A stretch of 35,746 nt of DNA from an uncultured Catenibacillus sp. (lineage in GTDB: Bacteria > Bacillota > Clostridia > Lachnospirales > Lachnospiraceae). The position numbers were made by a program, and so were the translations under genes. Where the stretch lies: NCBI GenBank assembly GCA_934339005.1, contig CAKRHR010000028.1:1-35746 (forward strand). The letters run 5' to 3'. This document shows, in pieces, positions 8,357 to 16,675 of the stretch; the first letter of the stretch is position 1, and each line of letters opens with the position of its first letter. Under the pieces are notes generated by a model that saw only the letters and a program-made list of their open reading frames with translations, was not told the origin of the DNA and did not search any database.

Positions 8357-9624
8357 TTTGAAAATCCTTTCAGTAAATGCATTGCCGTCGCCTGCTCAAT
8401 CTGAGTCATATCACCAACGATACATAAAGACGGCGTAATATCCGTTAAATAGTGTTTAATAAATGCGTTAACATCCTCAGCGTGGATGGCTTCGATTTCA
8501 CTTAAAATCTTATCCAGTGAATCTAAACTGTCACCGTAAATTAAAGATGTACCATTATTTTCCATACGGGTGTGGCTACTCTCTGCGGCAATCATCAGTT
8601 CTGTTTCAATCTGTGCTCTGGCAAGCTTTAAGTCGTACTCAGTGATTGGCTCATGCACCAGTGAACCGATGACATCCCGGATGCCTTCAACAACTTCCCA
8701 TACCTGTTCAGGTGAAACTGCCGCATAAATTTGAAACAGACCGCCGTTTAAATATGTACTTTCATATGAATAAATGGCGTAAGTCAAGCCTCTGTTTTCG
8801 CGGATTTCCTGAAACAGCCGGGAGTTTGGATTATCACCGAAAATATTATTAAATAATGTAAATAAATATTTATCTTTATGGTCATACTCAATACACGGAT
8901 AAGCCAGGTCAATATGCATCTGATCAATGGCTTTATGGCGAAATAGCACATGATGATGGTAATTTACATGTGGTTTGCGCTCTTTGGCAACGCCTGCAGG
9001 AATATCACCAAAAAGCTGTTCAATCCATGCGCATACTTCCTGCATATCAAAACTGCCCGCCACGGAAATGACGATATTTTTGCCTGTATAGTATTGATTT
9101 TTAAATAAATGCAGTTGTGCACTTGTAAAATGCTCAACGACATGATGTTTGCCTGAAATCAAAAATCCAAGTGATTGATTCTCCCAGACATTTTCCTGAA
9201 GATATTCATGCACAAGTTCTTCGGCATCGTCCTCATACATATCGATTTCTTCAAGAATAACACCAAGCTCTTTTTTTAATTCGTTTTCATCAAAAACAGA
9301 GTTATTGAGCATATCTGCCATCAGCCAGACGGCCTGCTTTAAATAAATGTCTAATGTCTGTGTATAAAAACAGGTGTATTCTTTGGTGGTGTAGGCGTCA
9401 AGATTGCCGCCGATGGCTGTTGTTTCATCAGCAATATCTCTGGCACTTCGCGTCGGTGTTCCCTTAAACATCATATGCTCGATGACATGTGCCATGCCGT
9501 TATTTTCCGGTGTTTCGTCCACAGAACCAACGCCGACAAAGACACCAAATGATACAGAACGGCATCCTGACATCGGTTCCATGACAATGCGTATGCCATT
9601 TTTTAATGTGTCCACATGAACCAT
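8353..9624 (-). CDS. M16-family zinc metallopeptidase
   Basis: A 423-residue insulinase/pitrilysin-type peptidase. The inverted zinc motif is intact: His46-Val-Ile-Glu49-His50, with the third ligand probably Glu126 in ILEEIDMYEDD. The C-terminal half carries the R/Y pair region (ENRGLTYAIYSYES) of the inactive repeat. The length fits the small bacterial family (processing-peptidase-like, as in Bacillus MlpA/YmxG). No signal peptide is seen. The start has AAGGAG 8 nt upstream, and a TATAAT at 9643-9648 could serve as its -10. Its stop overlaps the rlmH start. Confidence 0.93.
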   Translation of the reverse strand: MVHVDTLKNGIRIVMEPMSGCRSVSFGVFVGVGSVDETPENNGMAHVIEHMMFKGTPTRSARDIADETTAIGGNLDAYTTKEYTCFYTQTLDIYLKQAVWLMADMLNNSVFDENELKKELGVILEEIDMYEDDAEELVHEYLQENVWENQSLGFLISGKHHVVEHFTSAQLHLFKNQYYTGKNIVISVAGSFDMQEVCAWIEQLFGDIPAGVAKERKPHVNYHHHVLFRHKAIDQMHIDLAYPCIEYDHKDKYLFTLFNNIFGDNPNSRLFQEIRENRGLTYAIYSYESTYLNGGLFQIYAAVSPEQVWEVVEGIRDVIGSLVHEPITEYDLKLARAQIETELMIAAESSHTRMENNGTSLIYGDSLDSLDKILSEIEAIHAEDVNAFIKHYLTDITPSLCIVGDMTQIEQATAMHLLKGFSK

Positions 9625-9673
9625 GCTAATCTCCTTGCTAGAATTATAAACATCATAAACATTACAAGCGATG

Positions 9674-9713
9674 AAAAGACCTGAGATTCAAAAAAGTAAA
9701 TCTCAGGCCTTTT
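9674..9713 (-). terminator. Rho-independent terminator after gpmI, near-symmetrical
   Basis: Arms 9674-9688 and 9698-9713 pair over about 15 bp with one G-U type mismatch around a 9-nt A/T loop (core CCTGAG/CTCAGG). On the minus strand the stem runs into TCTTTTC. The symmetry would allow action in both directions, but only leftward genes flank it. It separates gpmI from the M16 peptidase gene. Confidence 0.7.
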
Positions 9714-9724
9714 ATGGCTTAGTA

Positions 9725-9767
9725 AATGTATTTGAATTGCTTCAATACTGTGCAATTCAAATACATT
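9725..9767. repeat. Perfect 16-bp inverted repeat downstream of gpmI
   Basis: AATGTATTTGAATTGC at 9725-9740 is matched exactly by its reverse complement at 9752-9767 across an 11-nt loop. It begins about 40 nt after the gpmI stop and is followed on the minus strand by the 9674-9713 terminator. It has low GC and no T-run of its own, so it is more likely an mRNA 3'-end structure or a protein-binding dyad than a second terminator. Confidence 0.6.
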
Positions 9768-9808
9768 CTTGCGACTGAACTAAAGTATAAAATATATAAT
9801 TCAATAGA

Positions 9809-11350
9809 TTATTTCAAACGAAGTAATGATTTTCCTGTCATTTCCTTAGGCTGTTCCATACCCATCAGTTCGATCATTGTAGGTACGAGGTCTGCCAGGC
9901 ATCCATTTTCTGCCAATGTGTATTTAGGGTCTGCATTGACAAGGATAAATGGTACAGGGTTTGTTGTGTGTGCTGTGAATGGTTCGCCTGTTTCGTAATC
10001 TACAAGCTGTTCACAGTTACCGTGGTCTGCACAGATAATCATCTGTCCGTCAACGGATTTGAGGGCTTCTACTGCTCTGCCAACACATGTATCAACAGTT
10101 TCTACAGCTTTGATGGCTGCGGCTTCAACACCTGTATGTCCAACCATATCAGGGTTTGCAAAGTTGATGATGATGACATCGTATTTATCTGATTTGATAG
10201 CTTCACAAAGTTTGTCACATACTTCGTATGCACTCATCTCCGGCTGAAGGTCATAAGTTGCAACCTTTGGAGATTTAACGAGGATTCTGTCTTCTCCTTC
10301 GTTTGGTTCTTCTACACCGCCGTTGAAGAAGAATGTTACATGAGCATATTTTTCTGTTTCAGCGATTCTTGCCTGAGTCATGTGGTGTGCAGCAAGATAT
10401 TCACCAAATGTATTTGTGATGCTGACTTTATGGAAAGCAACAAGTTTGTTAGGGATTGTCACGTCATATTCTGTGAAGCAGACATATGTCACATCAAGTC
10501 GTTTGCTTCTTTCAAAGCCTGTGAATTCATCATCGCAGAATGCACGGGTAATTTCTCTTGCACGGTCAGGTCTGAAGTTGAAGAAAATCACAGAGTCTTT
10601 ATCTTTGATTGTAGCAACTGGTGCACCGTTTTCCATTACAACTGCAGGAATTACAAATTCATCTGTCTTGTCGTTATCATAAGAAGCCTGAATTGCGCCT
10701 GTAGCTGAATCAGCAGTCACGCCTTCACCTTCTGTGAGTGCTCTGTATGCTTTTTCAACTCGATCCCAACGGTTATCTCTGTCCATTGCGTAGTAACGGC
10801 CCATCACAGATGCAACTTTACCTACACCGATTTTAGCCATCTCATCTTCCAGGGCAGCAACAAAATCTTTACCTGAAGCAGGTGGTGTGTCACGGCCATC
10901 AAGGAAGCAGTGAACATATACTTTAGAAAGACCTGAACGTTTTGCAAGTTCAAGAAGTCCGTATAAATGTGTGTTGTGGCTGTGTACGCCGCCGTCAGAT
11001 ACAAGACCGAATAAATGAAGCGCACTGTCGTTTGCTTTGCAGTTTTCTACGGCTGCAAGTAATGCTTCATTCTTGAAGAAATCGCCATCCTGAATTTCCT
11101 TTGTGATACGTGTCAGTTCCTGATATACGATACGGCCTGCGCCCATATTTAAATGACCAACTTCGGAGTTACCCATCTGACCTTCAGGAAGACCAACAGC
11201 CATACCGCTGGCATTACCCTTAACAAATGGATAATCAGCCATTAATTTATCAATTACTGGTGTATTTGCTTCATAAACTGCATTGGCTTCATGACGGTCA
11301 TTTAAACCAAAGCCATCTAAAATCATTAATACTGTAGGTTTTTTACTCAT
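9809..11350 (-). CDS. gpmI: 2,3-bisphosphoglycerate-independent phosphoglycerate mutase
   Basis: Cytoplasmic glycolytic enzyme that interconverts 3- and 2-phosphoglycerate using two Mn2+ ions. The 513-residue length matches the family. The phosphoserine nucleophile is Ser62 in GQMGNSEVGHLNMG; the N-terminal metal site is VLMILDGFGL; HCFLDGRDTPP, NFRPDRAREITRAF and the late metal ligands in FANPDMVGHTG and ICADHGNCE are present. Upstream in-frame codons reach 11389, but the ATG at 11350 has AAAGGAG 9 nt before it. It is transcribed alone from its own promoter and ended by the hairpins downstream, as expected of a housekeeping gene. Confidence 0.98.
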   Translation of the reverse strand: MSKKPTVLMILDGFGLNDRHEANAVYEANTPVIDKLMADYPFVKGNASGMAVGLPEGQMGNSEVGHLNMGAGRIVYQELTRITKEIQDGDFFKNEALLAAVENCKANDSALHLFGLVSDGGVHSHNTHLYGLLELAKRSGLSKVYVHCFLDGRDTPPASGKDFVAALEDEMAKIGVGKVASVMGRYYAMDRDNRWDRVEKAYRALTEGEGVTADSATGAIQASYDNDKTDEFVIPAVVMENGAPVATIKDKDSVIFFNFRPDRAREITRAFCDDEFTGFERSKRLDVTYVCFTEYDVTIPNKLVAFHKVSITNTFGEYLAAHHMTQARIAETEKYAHVTFFFNGGVEEPNEGEDRILVKSPKVATYDLQPEMSAYEVCDKLCEAIKSDKYDVIIINFANPDMVGHTGVEAAAIKAVETVDTCVGRAVEALKSVDGQMIICADHGNCEQLVDYETGEPFTAHTTNPVPFILVNADPKYTLAENGCLADLVPTMIELMGMEQPKEMTGKSLLRLK

Positions 11351-11418
11351 GATTTTTCTTCTCCTTTGGAAGTTTGTATTGTTAAGCATGATTGCTTGTT
11401 ATTTTTTTCACCATACTT

Positions 11419-11446
11419 ATTTTAACAGAATCTTTGAATTTTACAA
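11419..11446 (-). promoter_or_regulatory. Predicted gpmI promoter with extended -10
   Basis: On the minus strand TTGTAA (11441-11446) is followed after 16 bp by TAAAAT (11419-11424), which is preceded directly by TGT, giving an extended -10. The predicted start leaves about 60 nt before the gpmI ATG. No operator-like dyad is seen nearby, in keeping with constitutive expression. Confidence 0.6.
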
Positions 11447-11566
11447 GTTTAAATTACAAGATTCCACATAGAATGCCCTTTTGCTGAAATACTTTCCAAA
11501 ATCAGAGGTATTATTTTACATTTTTCACAAAAGAAAATGGATAAGAAAAATTAGTAGTTTAAGTAA

Positions 11567-13999
11567 TTAAAATGTATAAATCTTCTCCACATTAAGTATC
11601 TGGCTCTCAATACGCACCTTCAATTCTCCCTTTGCTGCTGTTTTTTTAAGAACAAGCAGTGCATGTCCATGGAAAGTATCTGTTACATTACCTGTAAAGT
11701 TATGTAGTGGTTTTGGATTGCCGCTGCCAAAGCCTGCAAGAACTGCATCACCCAAAACGTTTGCCTGAATTTCAACATCTGTGTCTGTGACAGTGTTGCC
11801 GTCTGCATCAATCACATCAATGTCCAGATAAATTAATTCATCACTTCGATAATCTTCTCTTTCAATACCGATACCAACAGCTTCTCCTGCTGAATATAAT
11901 GAGTGGCGGCTGATTTCCTGACCATTTTCGTATGCAACGGCTGTCACTTCGCCTGGTTCATAAATCGTATCAAATTTGGCAACAAAACCGACTGCTTCAC
12001 CGGATGGCTGTCTGCCAACGGATTTGCCATTAATCAGCAGTTCAACTTCATCCCCCGACGCATAAACCTCTACAACGATTGGTTTGCCAATATATTCATG
12101 CCATGTCCATGTTTCTATGGCATCTGTGAATGTCCAAGGGGTGAAAATGGCTTCCTGACCGTATTTGTCCGGACGCTGTGTTGCGATAAATGGTGTTTTT
12201 CGAAGTCCGTAAACAATCTCATGGTAATAAGATGTCGGGCGTCTGAAACCTGTAATATCAATATCACCTGCATAAGCAAGCTGTGCCGGGAAACCTGCGG
12301 CAAAGCCACCGCCCTCGCCCGGATAACCGACCATACCAATACCTGCTTCTCCGATATAATCCCAGCCTGTCCAGATAAAGTCACCGATTAAATGTGGCAA
12401 TTTTTTGACGAGTGCCCAGTTTTTTGCAAGTGCCTGCGGATAAGTTTCGCTGCCGACAATCACACGGTTTGGATAGGTTTTACCATCAGGCTCATATCGT
12501 CCTGTCATATAGTTATAGCCCGCAATATCTGTAGCTGCACATGCTTTTTCAAGACGCTTGCTGATGATTGGATGAATGACTACAGCATCCTGATATTGTC
12601 CAAGCAATGCCATGAAATTATTCACATTGCCGGATAAATCATCATCGCCGATAGTGTTCTTGCAAATATCGGCAACAAGCTGTGGAATACAATCACCTGC
12701 GGTGAAAATGCCATTAATGGATGCCAGTGTATAGCGTGTTGTATCCATTGTACGGATATAACTGCAAATATCAGAAGCAATTTTTGCACCCTGGTCAGAA
12801 CCGATTTCAGGAATTTCGTTGCCAATAGAGTACATGATGACAGATGGATGATTGTAATCCTTGCGTACCATTGAAGTAATATCGCACTGCCACCATTCAC
12901 TGAAATTCATACCGTAGTCCAGGTCTGATTTACAGCGGTTCCACATATCAAAGGATTCGTCCATGACATACATACCTATCTCATCACAGGCACGAAGCAT
13001 CGCCGGCGCCATCGGATGATGGGACATGCGCACTGCATTAAATCCGGCTTCTTTTAACTTCTGAATCTGTCTGTACTGTGCATCCGCATAAGTTGCCGCA
13101 CCAAGAACACCACTGTCATGATGAATGCAGGCACCTCTTAAATTTACAGATTTGCCGTTAATACGCAGTCCGCATCTGGCATCCAATGTCATTGTGCGGA
13201 TACCAAAGACTTCAGTGCTGATGTCTGAAACTTCACCATCCACAAGAATAGTTGTTTTGCATGTATATAAATAAGGGTTATCAACATTCCAGAGTTTTGG
13301 CTGTTCAATCATGACACGTTGATTGAATGTTCGCTGCTCACCGGCAAAAAGTGTTACAGGTGTCTGCTCAGATACAATAATGTTGCCCTCTGCATCCGAG
13401 ATTTCTGTCTTCACTACTGCATCTGCAGGGATAACTGCTCTGTTTTTTAGTTCTGTATGAATATACATTGAGGCAAGTTCTGCATCTGCATTTTCACAAT
13501 GGATCTGCAAACCACCCGGCACAATATAACAAAGTCCGGCCAAAAGCATGTAGACATCTCTGTAAATACCTGTACCGGAGTACCAACGGCTGTTTGTCAT
13601 ACCGCTATTTCTGACCTGCACACGAATTTCATTTCTTGCACCATATTGCAGGAAATCATTTAATGCCACATAAGTATCTGTGTAGCCCTGAATATTTTTG
13701 GCAGCAAGCTGGCCATTCACATAAATCATGGCATTCATATAGATGCCTTCAAATTTAAGCATCAGTGTGCGGTTTTTGTCTGCTTCGCTTACATCAATAT
13801 ATTTTGCATAAGAATATGTACCACCATCACGATAACCTGTATTGCCACCGTTACGGCTGCCTGCATGGGCGTCCTTTTCAAGCATGGCATCGTGGGGAAG
13901 ATTGATTTGTCTGGCATTTGCAGGTACTTCCCATACGAGGGCAAAAGAATCTTTGTTATCCCAGAAATACCAGTCATTATTCCATTTATTGATGTTCAT
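11567..13999 (-). CDS. Glycoside hydrolase family 2 (beta-galactosidase-like)
   Basis: An 810-residue GH2 retaining glycosidase. Order: sugar-binding jelly roll (about 1-155), immunoglobulin-like domain (about 160-270), TIM barrel (about 272-600) with LRGACIHHDSGVLGAA and AVRMSHHPMAP, then C-terminal Ig-like domains resembling DUF4982 (VELLINGKSVGRQPSG). The acid/base is probably Glu395 in YSIGNEIPE and the nucleophile Glu518 in VIVGSETYP. No signal peptide is seen, so it acts inside the cell. Its ATG is 3 bp after the stop of the MBL-fold hydrolase with GGAGG inside that gene, showing coupling. It is the last gene of the GH3-esterase-MBL operon. Activity could be beta-galactosidase, beta-glucuronidase or related; galactosidase is the default guess. 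Confidence 0.9.
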   Translation of the reverse strand: MNINKWNNDWYFWDNKDSFALVWEVPANARQINLPHDAMLEKDAHAGSRNGGNTGYRDGGTYSYAKYIDVSEADKNRTLMLKFEGIYMNAMIYVNGQLAAKNIQGYTDTYVALNDFLQYGARNEIRVQVRNSGMTNSRWYSGTGIYRDVYMLLAGLCYIVPGGLQIHCENADAELASMYIHTELKNRAVIPADAVVKTEISDAEGNIIVSEQTPVTLFAGEQRTFNQRVMIEQPKLWNVDNPYLYTCKTTILVDGEVSDISTEVFGIRTMTLDARCGLRINGKSVNLRGACIHHDSGVLGAATYADAQYRQIQKLKEAGFNAVRMSHHPMAPAMLRACDEIGMYVMDESFDMWNRCKSDLDYGMNFSEWWQCDITSMVRKDYNHPSVIMYSIGNEIPEIGSDQGAKIASDICSYIRTMDTTRYTLASINGIFTAGDCIPQLVADICKNTIGDDDLSGNVNNFMALLGQYQDAVVIHPIISKRLEKACAATDIAGYNYMTGRYEPDGKTYPNRVIVGSETYPQALAKNWALVKKLPHLIGDFIWTGWDYIGEAGIGMVGYPGEGGGFAAGFPAQLAYAGDIDITGFRRPTSYYHEIVYGLRKTPFIATQRPDKYGQEAIFTPWTFTDAIETWTWHEYIGKPIVVEVYASGDEVELLINGKSVGRQPSGEAVGFVAKFDTIYEPGEVTAVAYENGQEISRHSLYSAGEAVGIGIEREDYRSDELIYLDIDVIDADGNTVTDTDVEIQANVLGDAVLAGFGSGNPKPLHNFTGNVTDTFHGHALLVLKKTAAKGELKVRIESQILNVEKIYTF

Positions 14000-14002
14000 G
14001 AA

Positions 14003-14854
14003 TTATTTTCCTCCGTAAATCTTAAGTACTTCAGCCTTTTTAATAAAGATACTGACACGACCATGGCGTACGCGGCAAAGCTCAGGTGCCTTTGGATCCA
14101 TCTCAACAAATGGGTGGTTTAATTTATCCTCAATGATGGCTGTACCATTGTCAATAGCGTCTGCCAGTCCGATATAGTCCTCGAGATATTCTTTTGCAAT
14201 CGGATAACCATTATGATTTGGTAAAATCCACGTCTGTTCGTCACATAAATCAAGTAATGTCTGAGCATTTGCACGCATATTGTCAATACGTTCACGAACA
14301 ACATAAGGTGCATCAGGATTTGCTGAATTATCGTACATCATTGTCTGTGCAGCTTCGTATTCATCGCCTGTAAAAATCATATTTTCTGTACAATCAATAA
14401 AGAATAAGCTGCTGTTACAGTGTGCAGGTTTTGCTTCAATGACTTTGATGACTCTGCCACCCAAATCAATGATATCGCCGTCATGTAAAATGGATTTTTT
14501 ATAATCCGGATGTGGCAGTTTAGAGAGGTCAAATGGACCAAAGTCGCTGCTCACAGACGGTGCATCTATCGGATAGCCTGCACTTAAGAAAACTTCTTCA
14601 AATTCACCGTTGCCTGCACTGTGGTCAGGATGAAAATGTGTGTTTACAACGATGAGAGGTTTGTCTGTCAATTTTTCAACGCAGGCTCTCAAATTGCCTG
14701 CGCCCCAGCCTGTATCAATTAACATGGCTTTTTCTTTGCCCTCTAAAAGATATATGTTCTGACTGCCGTTCATAAAATCGATAAACCATGTGCCCTTCTT
14801 TGCTTCCCATGGTACATAAGTTCCGAAAATCTGTTCTGGTGTTGGCTGTTGCAT
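14003..14854 (-). CDS. Metallo-beta-lactamase-fold hydrolase
   Basis: A 283-residue MBL-fold enzyme. The metal motif is His73-x-His75-x-Asp77-His78 (NTHFHPDHSAG); later ligands appear as the His in IEAKPAHCNSSLF, the Asp in MIFTGDEYEA and the His in ILPNHNGYPI. MLIDTGWG is the usual strand before the site. The ATG at 14854 is chosen over an upstream in-frame codon at 14881 because GGAGG lies 8 nt before it. It sits 13 nt after the esterase stop in a glycan-degradation operon, so a lactone or ester breakdown product is a possible substrate, but the substrate is unknown. A true beta-lactamase is unlikely: no signal peptide and unsuited context. Confidence 0.85.
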   Translation of the reverse strand: MQQPTPEQIFGTYVPWEAKKGTWFIDFMNGSQNIYLLEGKEKAMLIDTGWGAGNLRACVEKLTDKPLIVVNTHFHPDHSAGNGEFEEVFLSAGYPIDAPSVSSDFGPFDLSKLPHPDYKKSILHDGDIIDLGGRVIKVIEAKPAHCNSSLFFIDCTENMIFTGDEYEAAQTMMYDNSANPDAPYVVRERIDNMRANAQTLLDLCDEQTWILPNHNGYPIAKEYLEDYIGLADAIDNGTAIIEDKLNHPFVEMDPKAPELCRVRHGRVSIFIKKAEVLKIYGGK

Positions 14855-14867
14855 TTTATATTCCTCC

Positions 14868-15704
14868 TTAAATTCCCACATTACCGCTATTCATACCATT
14901 TGAGGTATTGTGTTCTGTCGGCAGCCAGTCAATGCCTTTTTTAATATATGTATCCCAGAAATCCCATTCATGAGAACCCGGCCCGATTTCAAAAGTGACA
15001 GGCACATTATTTGCCTTTAAGAAATCTGCAAAATCCTGATTGTTTGGCAGTAATGAATCGTCTTGTCCGCATGCCATATAAAATTCAGGCAATTTTGCAC
15101 CTTTAGCGATTAACTGTTTGACAAGCCATTTTGGATTCTTGTCACTTTCTTCAATGGTTGATAAATCACCAAAGCAGGCTTCTGCATAATCTCTGCTTTC
15201 AACAAAAAACATTGTATCATTTGTGCGGTCTTTCATTGTGTCGATGAGTAAAGCACTGGATAAGGCAACGACATAGCCGAAAGTATCACTATATTTTAAG
15301 CCGTTTCGGATAGCACCATAACCGCCCATGGACAGACCTCCGATAAAAGTGTCTTCCCGTTTGTGGGATAATGGAAACATCTTGCGTGTCAGTTCAACAA
15401 GCTCCTTGCCAATAAATTCACCGTACATATTATTGGATTTTGGTTGGTCCACATAAAATGCATTGTCACCGGACGGCATAACAACCGCCAGATCATTTTC
15501 TTCGGCAAAACGCTGGATACGAGAACCGTTGACCCAGTCGATACTGCTGCCAAGCACCCCGTGTAATAAATATAGTGTTTTAAATGGTTTGTCTTCACGT
15601 TTTGGCATACCCGGAAATGTAATTTTGTCTGATGGTAAAATCACATTGACAGGCACGGTACGCATTAAGGACTGTGACATTAAACTTACTTGTAAAAAAG
15701 CCAT
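14868..15704 (-). CDS. Alpha/beta-hydrolase esterase (esterase D / acetyl-xylan-esterase-like)
   Basis: A 278-residue serine esterase. The nucleophile elbow is Ser125 in GGLSMGGYGA; the acid is probably in CGQDDSLLP and the base is the His in GPGSHEWDFW, the arrangement of the esterase D / CE1-like family. LYLLHGVLGSSIDW forms the oxyanion loop. The protein has no signal peptide. The ATG at 15704 has GAGGAG 10 nt upstream. Set between a GH43 remnant and hydrolases, it likely removes acetyl or phenolic acyl groups from imported oligosaccharides; related feruloyl esterases share this fold. The exact ester is inferred, not shown. Confidence 0.85.
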   Translation of the reverse strand: MAFLQVSLMSQSLMRTVPVNVILPSDKITFPGMPKREDKPFKTLYLLHGVLGSSIDWVNGSRIQRFAEENDLAVVMPSGDNAFYVDQPKSNNMYGEFIGKELVELTRKMFPLSHKREDTFIGGLSMGGYGAIRNGLKYSDTFGYVVALSSALLIDTMKDRTNDTMFFVESRDYAEACFGDLSTIEESDKNPKWLVKQLIAKGAKLPEFYMACGQDDSLLPNNQDFADFLKANNVPVTFEIGPGSHEWDFWDTYIKKGIDWLPTEHNTSNGMNSGNVGI

Positions 15705-15766
15705 AATAATATATCTCCTCCTGATTTGTGTATATTGATATTGTTGATAGGTGCTCAACACCACTA

Positions 15767-16617
15767 TTACACCAACATTTCGTAATAAGTAAAATCTGCA
15801 TGGTTATCGGAAGCCTCACCGCCAGATGTTGCGTACAGGCCTGCATAGGCACCGACAAATCCACCGGCTGCATCCATAATCACAGAACCCTCGCAGGTTT
15901 CCTCGTAGTGCATTTTACCTTCGCAAAGACTGTAAACAACTTTGTATGCAGATACGCGCACCTGATTCTCATGTGCTGCGGCGGTGATCTCGATGCGAAG
16001 CTGGTTGGCATTATTTTGTAAAATAGCGATGCCTGCGGCTTCCTTGCCCTTCGGTGTGACACTCATCTTTGTGGAAACCATAAAGGTAGCTTCTGTCAGA
16101 CGTTTGCCAATCCACGGCATGTTTTCATGTATTTTGCCGGTGCGCATCATGTGACCGAAGAAATCAAATACTTCACCTTCAAATTCCCACGGCACAGTAT
16201 TTTTCTTTAACATATGAATGGACATTTTCCCTGGTGTCACATGGACAAAATCTTCATATGGTGTGCCTAGATAATTCCATTCAAAACTGGATTTGACCAT
16301 GGACCTGCAGGATCTGTGGCTGTGCAGAAGAAATTTTCATGGGTTGTCATGTTGGTTGTGATCATGTAAAAAGTGCCATTGTTATACCGGATTGTCGGTG
16401 CGAAAATACCAAGACTGATATCTTCATAAGTGACATGCAACTGTTCTTTACGGTCAAGTACATGCCCAATTTGTTCCCAGTGCATCAGGTCTTTGCTGTG
16501 AAAAACAGGTACACCAGGGAAATAGCTGAAACTTGATGTCACCATGTAAAAATCATTTCCAGCCCTGCAAATTGAAGGATCCGGATAAAAGCCTTTTAAA
16601 ATTGGATTTTGAAGCAT
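15767..16617 (-). pseudogene. GH43 beta-xylosidase/arabinofuranosidase remnant with internal deletion and frame change
   Basis: Two adjacent frames hold the two ends of one GH43 enzyme. The first (16617 to 16267, 116 aa) has the N-terminus MLQNPILKGFYPDPSICR, with the base Asp in YPDPS, and runs to TDPAGPWSNPV before stopping. The second (from about 16300 to 15767, 177 aa) begins SSFEWNYLGTPYED, which is the start of the C-terminal beta-sandwich of GH43 xylosidases. The middle of the catalytic domain, including the second Asp and the acid Glu, is absent: I estimate about 200 residues from usual lengths of about 500. The frames differ, so no full product is made. A good GGAG ribosome site remains before the start, suggesting recent loss. 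Confidence 0.85.
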
Positions 16618-16675
16618 TGTATGTAAATCTCCTGATTTTAATTTAAACATTTAATCTTAAAAACCTGACAAAACT

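Noticed and set aside
11903..12391. 162-codon open frame on the plus strand
   Set aside because: Antisense to the GH2 catalytic barrel; no ribosome site or domain, so treated as a shadow.
14003..14854. A beta-lactamase resistance gene
   Set aside because: The HxHxDH motif marks the MBL fold only. There is no signal peptide and the gene is coupled to esterase and glycosidase genes, so a resistance role is not supported.
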